Shown: piece after piece, positions 52,574-60,623 of the stretch
Layout of the letters: each line of letters opens with the position of its first letter
Position numbering within the stretch: the stretch's first letter is position 1
NCBI GenBank assembly: GCA_964247725.1
Contig: CAXTVM010000004.1
Coordinates: 75,053 to 139,052, forward strand
From: Lichenicola sp964247725
Lineage (GTDB): Bacteria > Pseudomonadota > Alphaproteobacteria > Acetobacterales > Acetobacteraceae
Direction: 5' to 3'
DNA length: 64,000 nucleotides
Translations under genes and position numbers: made by a program
The notes under the pieces: model-generated
Told to the model about the DNA's origin: nothing
The model's database searches: none
Seen by the model: only the letters and a program-made list of their open reading frames with translations

Positions 52574-53133
52574 CCGGCGCCCAGAAGGTGCAGGATCTAG
52601 AAGCGCTTCTCGGACGGCTCCCGCAGCTGCCGACGAGGCTCGGACAGCTGCCAGCGGTGCAGGCCGGCGAGTGCGGACCGGAGGCGAAGTTCCAGGCGCT
52701 GGTGGCTGCTCTTCAAGAACCGATCATCAGGACCGCGGCCAGGCTACCACCGATGGCCCGCTCGTTCTCGCCTGTGGTGCCTGGCCGGAAACGCGCGCCT
52801 GGTGGCGGCCGTCAGCCGAGCCGCGTACGGGAAGTTCTCGCCAGCGACGTCGCACGTGCCATGGAGGCGTGCGGGCTGCGCGTCGATCGCACGCACGGCG
52901 CCGGGATCGAGGATGCCAGCCTCTACTTCCAGGTCCTGCATGTCGTCCTGGGGATCGCCTTCCCGCCTGGGTCGAAGGGTGCGGAGCCGGAAGTCGCCAC
53001 CTCGGCGAACTATGGGCGCCTGGTGGCCGCGCGGCGCCGCTGGAAGCCAACCCTCATCAGCTGCGACGCGACGCCTGAGGAGCTGCGCCGGCACGGGATC
53101 AGTCCGCGCCCACCGGGGCAGCTTAAACCGTAG
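52570..53133 (+). CDS. Hypothetical island protein, 187 aa
   Basis: Its GTG overlaps the integrase stop, so it is coupled to integrase translation. The first part is helical (VQDLEALLGRLPQLPTRLGQ), the middle basic (PVVPGRKRAPGGGRQPSRVR), and the C-terminal part contains ACGLRVDRTHGAGIEDASLY and FQVLHVVLGIAFPPGSKG. No known motif is seen. Position suggests an accessory or regulatory role in integration or replication, which is only an inference. Confidence 0.6.
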   Translation: MTGAQKVQDLEALLGRLPQLPTRLGQLPAVQAGECGPEAKFQALVAALQEPIIRTAARLPPMARSFSPVVPGRKRAPGGGRQPSRVREVLASDVARAMEACGLRVDRTHGAGIEDASLYFQVLHVVLGIAFPPGSKGAEPEVATSANYGRLVAARRRWKPTLISCDATPEELRRHGISPRPPGQLKP

Positions 53134-53190
53134 CTCGGCGACCGGCTGCCGCACGGAGACATTCCCGTGCGGCACCACGGAGCACCAAGC

Positions 53191-53478
53191 ATGTCCATCG
53201 CTTCCACGTCTAGAACGCCTAACACACTGGTGCGGCTGCCGGCGGTCAAGGGCCGCACGGGTCTCAGCACGTCCGCGATCTACCGCGACATGGCAGCCGG
53301 CACCTTCCCTCAGTCCGTCACGATCGGTCCCAACGCGCGCGCTTGGCTCCTGTCCGAGATCGAAGAGTGGATCGCTGCGCGTGTGGCCGCTCGGGACGCT
53401 GGTGCGGACCGGGCCACCCGCGCTCTCAATCCCAGCCTCGGCATCGGCCGGCGAGCGGCAGCGCAGCACGCCGCCTGA
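53191..53478 (+). CDS. AlpA-family DNA-binding regulator
   Basis: A 95-residue protein with the AlpA winged helix: VRLPAVKGRTGLSTSAIYRD, then GTFPQSVTIGPNARAWLLSE and IEEWIAARVAARD. AlpA-type proteins act as excisionase activators or early regulators in P4-like elements. GGAG lies before the ATG. It sits between the integrase pair and the primase gene, the usual position in satellite-like elements. Confidence 0.8.
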   Translation: MSIASTSRTPNTLVRLPAVKGRTGLSTSAIYRDMAAGTFPQSVTIGPNARAWLLSEIEEWIAARVAARDAGADRATRALNPSLGIGRRAAAQHAA

Positions 53479-53551
53479 TCGAGCCGCAGCGGCAAGGCTG
53501 GCCAGGGCCCCGCCGCTGCCAAGTCGAGACGCCAGCGAAGGACGCGCTGAC

Positions 53552-54643
53552 ATGCAATCTCCTACTACAGATTTCGACAGGGTGCAGGCGCGCGATTGGC
53601 TTGCGCTCCTGGATCCGGCGCCGGATGCGCGTCACGCCTTCCGCACCGCCGACGACAGCCCGACGAAGGACCCACGTAATGCGGTCAAGGCGTACGGCAC
53701 GCTCGGCCGCGGCATCCGGCAACACCGCGACCCGGCGAAGGACGGCAGACCGTGCTGCCCCGCCGGCTTGCTGTCCTTCATGCAGCAGCACGGCGCTGGC
53801 GCTTTCGCCATGGTTCACGCGACGGACGGGCTGGGTCAGCTGAAGGCCAACGTCACCCGCGGGCGTGCGCTGTTCCTGGACTTCGACGATCCGGTCTCCC
53901 TGGCGAGGCGGGAGCATTTCCTGCTGGCAACCGGCCTGCTCCCGACGATGACCGTCGAGAGCGGCGGCTTGGCCAGCGACGTCCCGAAGCTGCACGTCTA
54001 CTTCCGGGTGCGCGACCTGGCAGCCGATGCCGTCGCGGCCGCGCAACGGGTACTCGCCAGCCAGGCCGGGACCGATTTCGCAGTCTGCGATCCGGCGCGG
54101 ATCATGCGCATAGCCGGGTCCTGGCACCTCAAGGCAGCGCCGCGCCAGGTCCGGATCATCGAGGCTCACGACGTCGAATACGAGCTGGCGGACGTGCTGG
54201 AGCGTGTCACCAGGCTGCCGATCGTCGCTGCTGCGCCGGTAGCGATCCGCCGCCGCGGCGGCACCGGTCACTCGCTCGACCTGGCAGCCCCGACGGCGCG
54301 CCTGCGCCACCACCTGGACCGGTTCGGCGGCCTCATCACGCCGGCGGTCCGCGCCGTCATCTCCGAGGCACGCGCGCCGGACGACGCCGGCGGCGGCAAC
54401 CGGCACGCGACGCTGGTGGCGATCGTCGCGCGGCTGGCGCAGGTCGGATGGCGGGACCAGGACATCCGCGACCTGGTGCTGCCGGCGGTGCTGGAAGCAT
54501 GGACGGTCGCCGACGACCTCGAGGCCCGGGTCGCGAACGTCATCGCCTGGGTGCGGTCGCGTGAGGCGGTCGCACACGCTGTCCCGATGAGCGACCGGGC
54601 CCGCCGGCTGTCGGCGGTGTTCTCCGGGCGCAGCACGGCATGA
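53552..54643 (+). CDS. RepB-type DNA primase
   Basis: A 363-residue primase-like protein. The metal-binding DFDD lies in GRALFLDFDDPVSLARR, LPKLHVYFRV-like VPKLHVYFRVRDLA follows, and CDPARIMRIAGSWHLK is the family R-x-x-G-x-x-x-x-K segment. The C-terminal third is helical (HATLVAIVARLAQVGWRDQD). It would prime replication of the element. It overlaps the next gene by ATGA. Confidence 0.78.
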   Translation: MQSPTTDFDRVQARDWLALLDPAPDARHAFRTADDSPTKDPRNAVKAYGTLGRGIRQHRDPAKDGRPCCPAGLLSFMQQHGAGAFAMVHATDGLGQLKANVTRGRALFLDFDDPVSLARREHFLLATGLLPTMTVESGGLASDVPKLHVYFRVRDLAADAVAAAQRVLASQAGTDFAVCDPARIMRIAGSWHLKAAPRQVRIIEAHDVEYELADVLERVTRLPIVAAAPVAIRRRGGTGHSLDLAAPTARLRHHLDRFGGLITPAVRAVISEARAPDDAGGGNRHATLVAIVARLAQVGWRDQDIRDLVLPAVLEAWTVADDLEARVANVIAWVRSREAVAHAVPMSDRARRLSAVFSGRSTA

Positions 54644-56223
54644 GCACGAACATCGTCCTTCTCAAGGCCGCGCAGCCCGCGCCAGCCGCTGCCTCCAGCG
54701 GTAGTGTCGAACATCTCATGACGCGCGCTTCGACGCTGTCGGATGAGTCTAGGGCGGATGCCGACGCCATAATGGCTGACGCCGTGGCCTTGGTCCTGTC
54801 GCCTGCCGAGCTGGACGCATTGGCCGCCGCCATGGCCCGCAGCACCGGCCGCGCTGCCGATGGATACAGACACGCGATGCAGGCGGGCCGCGTGGCGGCC
54901 GATCGAGAAGCCGGGCAGCCCCCACCGCCCATGTCGTCGATGCCGCACGTCATGACGCCGGATGAGGCACTCGCCGAGATGAACGCCCGGTGCTGCTTCG
55001 TCGCCGATCACGGCGGGACCGCGACCTACGCGACCATCGGCCCGAACAGGACCATCCAGCCGCGCAGCAAGGAGGAGATGGCGGCGATCTTCGCGTCCTA
55101 TGCCGTCGAGCTGCCGGACGGGAAAGGCGGTGCGAGGTTCGTGCCGGTGTTCCTCTGGTGGAGCATGAACAGGGGCCGGAACGCCTACGACCGATCCCTC
55201 TACGATCCAGAAGGCATGCTCACCCTGCCAGGCGAAAGGGTGCTGAACACCTGGCGCGGCTTGGCGCTGGAACCCGCGCAAGGGTCCTGGCGGCGGATGC
55301 GCAGGCACCTTTATCTCGTCATCTGCAACGGCGACCGCTGGACCTTCAAGTACCTGCTCCGCTGGCTGGCCCACGTCGTTCAGCGGCCAGGAACCAGCCC
55401 TGGCGTGATGATCGTCCTGCGATCGGATCGGGAGGGCACTGGCAAGTCGAGCGTCGCGAGGTGGATGCGCGCCATGCTGGGCCCGCACGCCCATGAGGCG
55501 AACGGCCACCGGGAGATCGTCGGCGACTTCAACGAGGCCGTCGTCGAGAAGAGCTTCGTCGTGCTGGAGGAGGCGGTGTTCCCCGGCGACCACAAGGCGG
55601 CCGACGCGCTGAAGGCGATGATTACGGCCGAGACGCTCCGAATCAACCCGAAGGGCAAGCGCGGCTACGTCATCCCGAACAGCCTCCACTTGATGATGAC
55701 GACGAACAACCGGCGGGCGGTGTTCGCGGGCGCCGACGCGCGGCGCTTCCTGGTGCTGGATGTCCAGAGGAAGATGGATCGAGCCTATTTCGACGCGCTC
55801 CACGCCGAGGCCGGCGCCGGAGGCGTGGAGGCGATGCTCGACGCCCTGCTGAAGATCGACCTGGGCCGGTTCAACCCTCGCGAGGTGCCGACCACCCAGG
55901 CCCTGATTGAGCAGCAGCGGCAGTCCGCCGACGACACCCACCGGTGGATCAGCGACGCCGTGCTTGGGGACGGCCTGGTCCCCGGCCTTCAAGGCGGCAG
56001 TTTCGGCTGCTGGGTATCCAGCGCCGCGCTCCACCGGGGCTACTCCATGTGGGCGCGGGACCAGGGTATCCGGCACCTCAAGAGCCTGCGGGCCGTCATG
56101 CTCGAGCTCAAGGCCCTCGGCTGCACGCAGGCCCGGACCGCGGCGGCCAACGGGTGGCACGTCCCGACGGCAGCCGTGCTGATCGCGGCCGCGGATCTCC
56201 GGGCCGGGATCAGGACGCGATGA
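54640..56223 (+). CDS. Superfamily-3-like replicative helicase (DUF5906 type)
   Basis: A 527-residue protein. After a helical N-terminus and a DUF5906-like start (TFKYLLRWLAHVVQRPGTSP) comes the Walker A region VLRSDREGTGKSSVARWMRA near residue 265, Walker B-like SFVVLEEAVFPGD, sensor-type LHLMMTTNNRRAVFAGADAR with RRFLVLDV. These are the motifs of phage-type helicases that unwind an origin for a partner primase, here encoded just upstream with overlapping codons. The two genes form the replication module of the island. Confidence 0.85.
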   Translation: MSTNIVLLKAAQPAPAAASSGSVEHLMTRASTLSDESRADADAIMADAVALVLSPAELDALAAAMARSTGRAADGYRHAMQAGRVAADREAGQPPPPMSSMPHVMTPDEALAEMNARCCFVADHGGTATYATIGPNRTIQPRSKEEMAAIFASYAVELPDGKGGARFVPVFLWWSMNRGRNAYDRSLYDPEGMLTLPGERVLNTWRGLALEPAQGSWRRMRRHLYLVICNGDRWTFKYLLRWLAHVVQRPGTSPGVMIVLRSDREGTGKSSVARWMRAMLGPHAHEANGHREIVGDFNEAVVEKSFVVLEEAVFPGDHKAADALKAMITAETLRINPKGKRGYVIPNSLHLMMTTNNRRAVFAGADARRFLVLDVQRKMDRAYFDALHAEAGAGGVEAMLDALLKIDLGRFNPREVPTTQALIEQQRQSADDTHRWISDAVLGDGLVPGLQGGSFGCWVSSAALHRGYSMWARDQGIRHLKSLRAVMLELKALGCTQARTAAANGWHVPTAAVLIAAADLRAGIRTR

Positions 56224-56531
56224 GCCGTCATGGAAGAGGATGGAGCAGCATGGAGCTTGCTCCGCGTGATCCTCCATTCGAAAAATCGTTATTATATCTA
56301 CGCTCTTTTTCTTCTTCTTTCTTTAGTGGAGGAATGGAAGAAGAAAAGAGATACAGCAGCTTCCAACGATACAATGGCCATTCACGCCCCCACGACGTCG
56401 GGCAGCCGCAGGTTGCCGGAGATCCTCCATCCCCCAGATTTGGCAAAGATGCACTCTAGATAAGCGATCTATCGTGGAGGACGGGGAGCGTCATTCATCC
56501 ATTCCTACCGAAAACTGTAGTGGAGGTAACC
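56224..56531. other. AT-rich non-coding region with large inverted repeat
   Basis: No gene is seen in these 308 bases. CTCTTTTTCTTCTTC (56303-56317) faces GAAGAAGAAAAGAG (56337-56350), and ATCGTT (56285-56290) faces AACGAT (56365-56370), giving a long hairpin in a segment much richer in A and T than its surroundings. Its place directly behind the primase-helicase pair suggests a replication origin or a transcript end. Confidence 0.5.
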
Positions 56532-56597
56532 GTGACCAGTGACGGCTATGTTTCGCTGTATCAGCAGATAGCGTCTGGCGAGGGAGCGCCCGCATGA
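56532..56597 (+). CDS. Short leader-like ORF, 21 aa
   Basis: Begins with GTG after a good TGGAGG site and reads VTSDGYVSLYQQIASGEGAP followed by Ala and stop. The TGA overlaps the ATG of the next gene, so ribosomes finishing here could start the 216-residue protein. Composition is ordinary and no motif is seen; it may be a coupled leader or a tiny protein in its own right. Confidence 0.4.
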   Translation: MTSDGYVSLYQQIASGEGAPA

Positions 56598-57244
56598 TCG
56601 CGATCTGCACCCGGCCCTCCTCTTCAGACAGGACGTTCATCGCCGAGATCGAGGCCTGGCTCGGCTGTCCCCTCTGGGTGCTGACGGCATGCGCGACCGA
56701 ACAGGCGGCCTCGGGCCGCACCAAGGCCACGGTGGCGGCCAGGATGGCGGCGATGGGCGCACCAGGCCGCCCGGACGTGGGACGCTACCTCAGCACGCTC
56801 CCGAAGGCGGCGGCGCAGCATCTCGCACGCAAGGCCGGCCGCCGCGGACCCGGTCTGACGCCCCGACAGCTCGACGTGCTCCTGAGCTACGCCATGCTGC
56901 GGGGGACCGCGTTGCTCGGATGGTCGACCGACGTCACCATCACGCCGCTGCCGAGACCCGGCGCCTACCTCATCGGATGGCCGACCACCACCGGCAAGGC
57001 GAAGGGCCACGAGGTCTGGCTGCTGACGCCGCGCGGAGCGTTCATTTACGAGAACGGCACGCCGGTCCGGCCGATGGTCTATCCGGCGCTGCAGGAGCGC
57101 GGGCTCATATCCAGCATGATCGACCGCGCCGATCCACAAGCGACCGACCCCAGCCCCGAAGCCTATGCGCCCTTGAACCCAAACACGCAGGCCCGTTGGC
57201 GGCGATGGAGCGCGGCGGATACCCGCCGGCACTTCCCGGCATGA
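56594..57244 (+). CDS. Hypothetical island protein, 216 aa
   Basis: A soluble protein with an N-terminal part reading CTRPSSSDRTFIAEIEAWLG, a middle helix with a LARKAGRRGPGLTPRQLDVL segment, and a beta-rich part containing LPRPGAYLIGWPTTTGKAKG and VWLLTPRGAFIYENGTPV. No signal peptide, membrane helix or known catalytic motif. It begins a run of coupled genes (ATGA overlaps) that includes the next protein and an excisionase-like protein. Confidence 0.6.
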   Translation: MIAICTRPSSSDRTFIAEIEAWLGCPLWVLTACATEQAASGRTKATVAARMAAMGAPGRPDVGRYLSTLPKAAAQHLARKAGRRGPGLTPRQLDVLLSYAMLRGTALLGWSTDVTITPLPRPGAYLIGWPTTTGKAKGHEVWLLTPRGAFIYENGTPVRPMVYPALQERGLISSMIDRADPQATDPSPEAYAPLNPNTQARWRRWSAADTRRHFPA

Positions 57245-57642
57245 CCGGGACACCGTCGGACCGATCGGCCTTGCCGCCGCCGATGGTCGACCTGGTCATG
57301 GCGACCATGGTTTTGTGCGGGGTCTGTCTGGAGGGCCTCAAGGGCAGCCTTGGGCGGCCCAGACGTGGCGGCCAGGCGCAGCCCCCGAGCCGATCCGAAG
57401 TGGAGGCCTACGTGCCTCGGGTGCAAGCCTTCGCCCGGGCATGGCGGGCCGTCGAGCGCGACGATCGGGACGCGGCGCTTGCGGCAGGCGTCCGGCAGTT
57501 CATGGTCGACGCGGCGGACAGCGACGCCCGCTCCGCGGCCTTGGAAGGAAAGCTCGAGGCGATGCTGCTCGACTACGTCCGCGAGATGGCGCGGCGCCTC
57601 GACCAGGTGTCCGGCCAAGCATCGCGAGGCGCCGATGCCTGA
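57241..57642 (+). CDS. Hypothetical island protein, 133 aa
   Basis: A mostly helical protein starting MTGTPSDRSALPPPMVDLVM. It contains EAYVPRVQAFARAWRAVERD and GKLEAMLLDYVREMARRLDQ, which look like amphipathic helices of a small oligomer. The start overlaps the upstream stop (ATGA). Unknown function. Confidence 0.55.
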   Translation: MTGTPSDRSALPPPMVDLVMATMVLCGVCLEGLKGSLGRPRRGGQAQPPSRSEVEAYVPRVQAFARAWRAVERDDRDAALAAGVRQFMVDAADSDARSAALEGKLEAMLLDYVREMARRLDQVSGQASRGADA

Positions 57643-57916
57643 TCCAGCCTTCTGGACCGCCAAGGGCCTTGCCGAGCGATGGGCCTGTCACCTGGAGACG
57701 GTCCGAAGGATGCTGCGCAGAGGGGACCTGGCCGCCGTCCGCATCGGTGGCGCCGTGCGCGTGCCGCACGATGCGGTCACGGCGTACGAGGCTCGGCAGA
57801 CGGTAGCCGCGAAGCACGATCGCCAGGAGCCGGACCAGTCCTCCGAAGATGCCGTCGAGCGGTTCCGGCTTGGCCTGAGGCTCGACCATGTGCTCGACCG
57901 GCGCGGATCAGGGTGA
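57635..57916 (+). CDS. Excisionase-like helix-turn-helix protein
   Basis: A 93-residue protein with the MerR/Xis-like winged helix: FWTAKGLAERWACHLETVRR, MLRRGDLAAVRIGGAVRVPH, DAVTAYEA. The fold is that of helix-turn-helix excisionases and plasmid regulators. The tail is charged. It overlaps the preceding gene and converges with the next, so it ends the rightward transcription unit. Confidence 0.75.
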   Translation: MPDPAFWTAKGLAERWACHLETVRRMLRRGDLAAVRIGGAVRVPHDAVTAYEARQTVAAKHDRQEPDQSSEDAVERFRLGLRLDHVLDRRGSG

Positions 57917-58552
57917 TGCCGTCAGTCCGCGGAACGTGGCGGCCGGACCGCCAGTCGCAAGCGGGTGCTGCTCTGGCTCCGGCGGTGCCGGGAACGTCCA
58001 GGGATCGCCTGATGCCACTTCCTGTTCACCATTGGACTGGGCAGTGGCCGTGATGGTCATCGGGTCGCGGCTGCCAGCCACGCGTATCACGACCGAGAAC
58101 GAGCCGTTGCTGCCGCCCGCCGTCCGGTCATGAGCATACCCGCCGACTTGGCCCAGCTTCGCCCGAACCTCGCCGAGCCGGATCTGCTGTCCCGCGATCG
58201 CCACCAGCGCCGAGCTCTTCCCGTCGACCGCCGCCGCCAGCGCGACCGCGCCGAGCTGCCGGTCGAGGGTGTCCAAGTCCTCCGCAATCCGCGGCAGGCT
58301 CAGGAAGGCGCCCGCGTCGAACGGCGGGCGTGGTGCGGTCAGGGCCGCCTGGCGCTGGTCCGCTTCCTGACGCTTCGCCGCCACATCGCTCACCTGGCCG
58401 CGGAGGATGTGCCCGACGCGGTGCCGCTGCGCCGACATGCGTCCGACGCCCAGCGCTTCGGCGACGGCCCGGTCCGGCTGGCCGGCGGCCACCATCTCGG
58501 CGGCAATGCGCAGCTTCTCCGGGTCGGCACAGATCAAACAATGGCGCCCCAC
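57908..58552 (-). CDS. Cys-x-x-Cys helix-turn-helix protein
   Basis: A 214-residue protein whose start carries GRHCLICADPEKLRIAAEMV and AEALGVGRMSAQRHRVGHIL, a CxxC followed by a helix-turn-helix of the type seen in phage and plasmid DNA-binding proteins, including small terminase-like ones. The rest has a helical central part (PRIAEDLDTLDRQLGAVALA) and a Pro-rich end. The GTG at 58552 has GAGAGGG before it and is preferred over a TTG at 58603. It is the only leftward gene of the phage-like part. Confidence 0.6.
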   Translation of the reverse strand: MGRHCLICADPEKLRIAAEMVAAGQPDRAVAEALGVGRMSAQRHRVGHILRGQVSDVAAKRQEADQRQAALTAPRPPFDAGAFLSLPRIAEDLDTLDRQLGAVALAAAVDGKSSALVAIAGQQIRLGEVRAKLGQVGGYAHDRTAGGSNGSFSVVIRVAGSRDPMTITATAQSNGEQEVASGDPWTFPAPPEPEQHPLATGGPAATFRGLTASP

Positions 58553-58798
58553 GCTGGCCCTCTCATGGCTGCGGCAACCGAATGATGAACGATTTGACCA
58601 CAAGCTGGCGCGTCAAGCCATCGCTTGGTCAACTTGACCGCGCAGCACCCTCGCGACCTGGTTCCAAGCCCGTCCCAACCGAGCATGCACGGCCGGAAGA
58701 TCGCTTCGCCCGGCGCCGCCACGGGCACCGTTCACCGATCCGCAACCCGGACGTGGGCATGCAGTGCGATGCCCTTCTGGTCCCGCCGCCCTAGCCCC

Positions 58799-58993
58799 AT
58801 GACCGAGCCCGAGTGGGCGGCCGCTGCCCGCGAGGCGAGGGAGCAGGCGGACCTCCTAGCCCTGCTGGGGGAGGTGTTCGGACCCGCGCCGCCACCGCCG
58901 GAGCTGATGCGGCTGGCCCGGCCCCGCCCGCTGGCGCCGGAGCCGCGGAACACGCGCCGGCAGCGGACGATGCGGTTTGCAACGGCTTCCTGA
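58799..58993 (+). CDS. Hypothetical small protein, 64 aa
   Basis: Starts MTEPEWAAAAREAREQADLL, a helical acidic stretch, and ends in a basic, Arg/Pro-rich tail. Stop overlaps the start of the next gene (TGATG). Size and position suit a small phage-like accessory protein; nothing more can be said. Confidence 0.5.
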   Translation: MTEPEWAAAAREAREQADLLALLGEVFGPAPPPPELMRLARPRPLAPEPRNTRRQRTMRFATAS

Positions 58994-59265
58994 TGAACGA
59001 GGACGCCCACGAGACCGCGGCGGCCGAGGAGCTGCGTGGCGGCAGCCGGAGCCCGAGCCCGAGCCGTCCAGTGGCAGACGTGTCGAGGGTGACGATGGAG
59101 CAGCAGCAGGCCTACGTGGCGGCGCAGCAGGCTGCTGGCGCGGCACAGGCGAGATCCTACGACCCGATCTATGATCCGTGGCAATACCGGCTGGATCCGA
59201 ACAGCCCTATCATCGCAGCGCCGCTGGCAGCGCCAGTAACAGGTCATGAACCCGGCGGCGATTGA
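58993..59265 (+). CDS. Hypothetical small protein, 90 aa
   Basis: A protein with a polar start (MNEDAHETAAAEELRGGSRS), an Ala/Gln-rich helix (MEQQQAYVAAQQAAGAAQAR) and the tail SYDPIYDPWQYRLDPNSPII. It is coupled to the gene before it. The Tyr/Pro-rich tail is reminiscent of small virion components, but this is only an impression. A terminator-like hairpin follows. Confidence 0.5.
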   Translation: MNEDAHETAAAEELRGGSRSPSPSRPVADVSRVTMEQQQAYVAAQQAAGAAQARSYDPIYDPWQYRLDPNSPIIAAPLAAPVTGHEPGGD

Positions 59266-59286
59266 TATGCCGTAATGTGAAAACTA

Positions 59287-59306
59287 GAGCGGCTGCTCTT
59301 ATTTAA
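59287..59306 (+). terminator. Rho-independent-like terminator
   Basis: AGAGC, GGCT, GCTCT followed by TATTTAA forms a short stem and an AT-rich run, 21 bases after the 90-residue gene and before the end of the leftward HNH-like gene. Confidence 0.5.
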
Positions 59307-59321
59307 TCGCGTCAGCTTCGT

Positions 59322-60515
59322 TTAGAACTGGTCGCGCTCGGGCACTCTCAGACCTCCCCGAAGATAAGATATCAGCTCTAAAAGCGCTCTTTTTTCTTGC
59401 AGCAACGACGGAATACTTTTCATGAAAAAGTCTCCCCTTACACCATAACGCGTATAATCTAGCTGCTTACAGAGGAGAATCCATTCCAAGGTTTCTAGCC
59501 CAGCAAGCGCGCGACCAATTCCATACGAAAGCTTACGCAGGTTTGAAAAATTAGTTTTCTTAACCCTGAACCACCCATCACGCCCTAGTTCATAAACTTT
59601 CCCGTCACCATTATCCTGAAGATATTTACTTTTCTTCTCAAACCCCTCTTTCATATGCTGCCGCCGCATTGGCTGCGCTAGTATTTTTGCGATAGGCAAC
59701 CGCGTCAACCGTGTGCCAAGGCCTGATCGAATATAACCATCTCCAGGAAGATGCTCTAACATATTGTCCGATTTCATGAGCACCGTACTCAATCCGAACG
59801 GCTTAGATAGCAAGTAATTACTGCTAACATAGATTATTACTAGGTCTTTTATTTGCAATACAATGGCTGACGGCGTGGTCAGAAAGCCTTCGCCGAGGCA
59901 GTCCCAGAGATCGAGAGTTGATTTAGCGCCTTCAACCCGGAAAAATAAAGCCAGACGATCAAACATACCAATACGGTCGTTAGGAAAAGAAACTCCTTCA
60001 TACCCTAATAGTAATTCATTACCGCGGAGCGCTGTACCCATATGTGCAGAAGCTGCTTTAACTTTATCTAACCAATCAAAGATTACATCTACCTCCGTCG
60101 ATGTAATACTTCCACCATCCACGAGAGCTTTTATAGGAGAGATTACAGGATCTTCTAAACGACGCGCAAACTGCTTGTTGCAGGTTTTATGCGAGGATAA
60201 GCAAAGTTGACGCCACGTCGGTTGTGAAGCGCCAGAATATCCGAAAGAAGGCGCTCTAGCATCACCGACGTCATCTGCGAAACGATGTAACCATTGAGGT
60301 AGAGGATGTTCGAAGTCGTGATCGTTATCCTGGATTAGGCCGCCGCATAAAACGCAGGTTGTGAAAGGCAGGCTTTCAGATATCGGACCGTTGACGACTC
60401 CTAATCGACCCCCCGCCTGAAATCGGCGAGGAATGAAGGGAAGGTGTGCGCTTGGTTGCCAAGCCGCAAGCACACTCGGCACGACATCAACTATTCTATC
60501 TCCACCGACGCTCAT
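59322..60515 (-). CDS. AT-rich HNH-like zinc-finger protein, candidate defence cargo
   Basis: A 397-residue protein of unknown family. Near the start is CVLCGGLIQDNDHDFEHPLP with QWL after it (Cys54, Cys57, His70), then CLSSHKTCNKQF (Cys105, Cys112, Asn113). CxxC, EHxxP.WL and a second Cys set with CN is the plan of HNH-type nucleases with a structural zinc site. The remaining 280 residues have no known motif. Base composition is far more AT-rich than any neighbour, codon use is unlike the host, and it runs against the flanking genes, so it looks like recently acquired cargo. A role in phage exclusion is inference only. Confidence 0.65.
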   Translation of the reverse strand: MSVGGDRIVDVVPSVLAAWQPSAHLPFIPRRFQAGGRLGVVNGPISESLPFTTCVLCGGLIQDNDHDFEHPLPQWLHRFADDVGDARAPSFGYSGASQPTWRQLCLSSHKTCNKQFARRLEDPVISPIKALVDGGSITSTEVDVIFDWLDKVKAASAHMGTALRGNELLLGYEGVSFPNDRIGMFDRLALFFRVEGAKSTLDLWDCLGEGFLTTPSAIVLQIKDLVIIYVSSNYLLSKPFGLSTVLMKSDNMLEHLPGDGYIRSGLGTRLTRLPIAKILAQPMRRQHMKEGFEKKSKYLQDNGDGKVYELGRDGWFRVKKTNFSNLRKLSYGIGRALAGLETLEWILLCKQLDYTRYGVRGDFFMKSIPSLLQEKRALLELISYLRGGLRVPERDQF

Positions 60516-60623
60516 AGGACCAAAATAGCAGAACGACGTCCTCTTGTAGAGCCTTGATCTGAATGATCGCCTTCCGACTGCTACCTGTAATAGACTCGCG
60601 TCTGAACGATCGGAGCAACGGCC

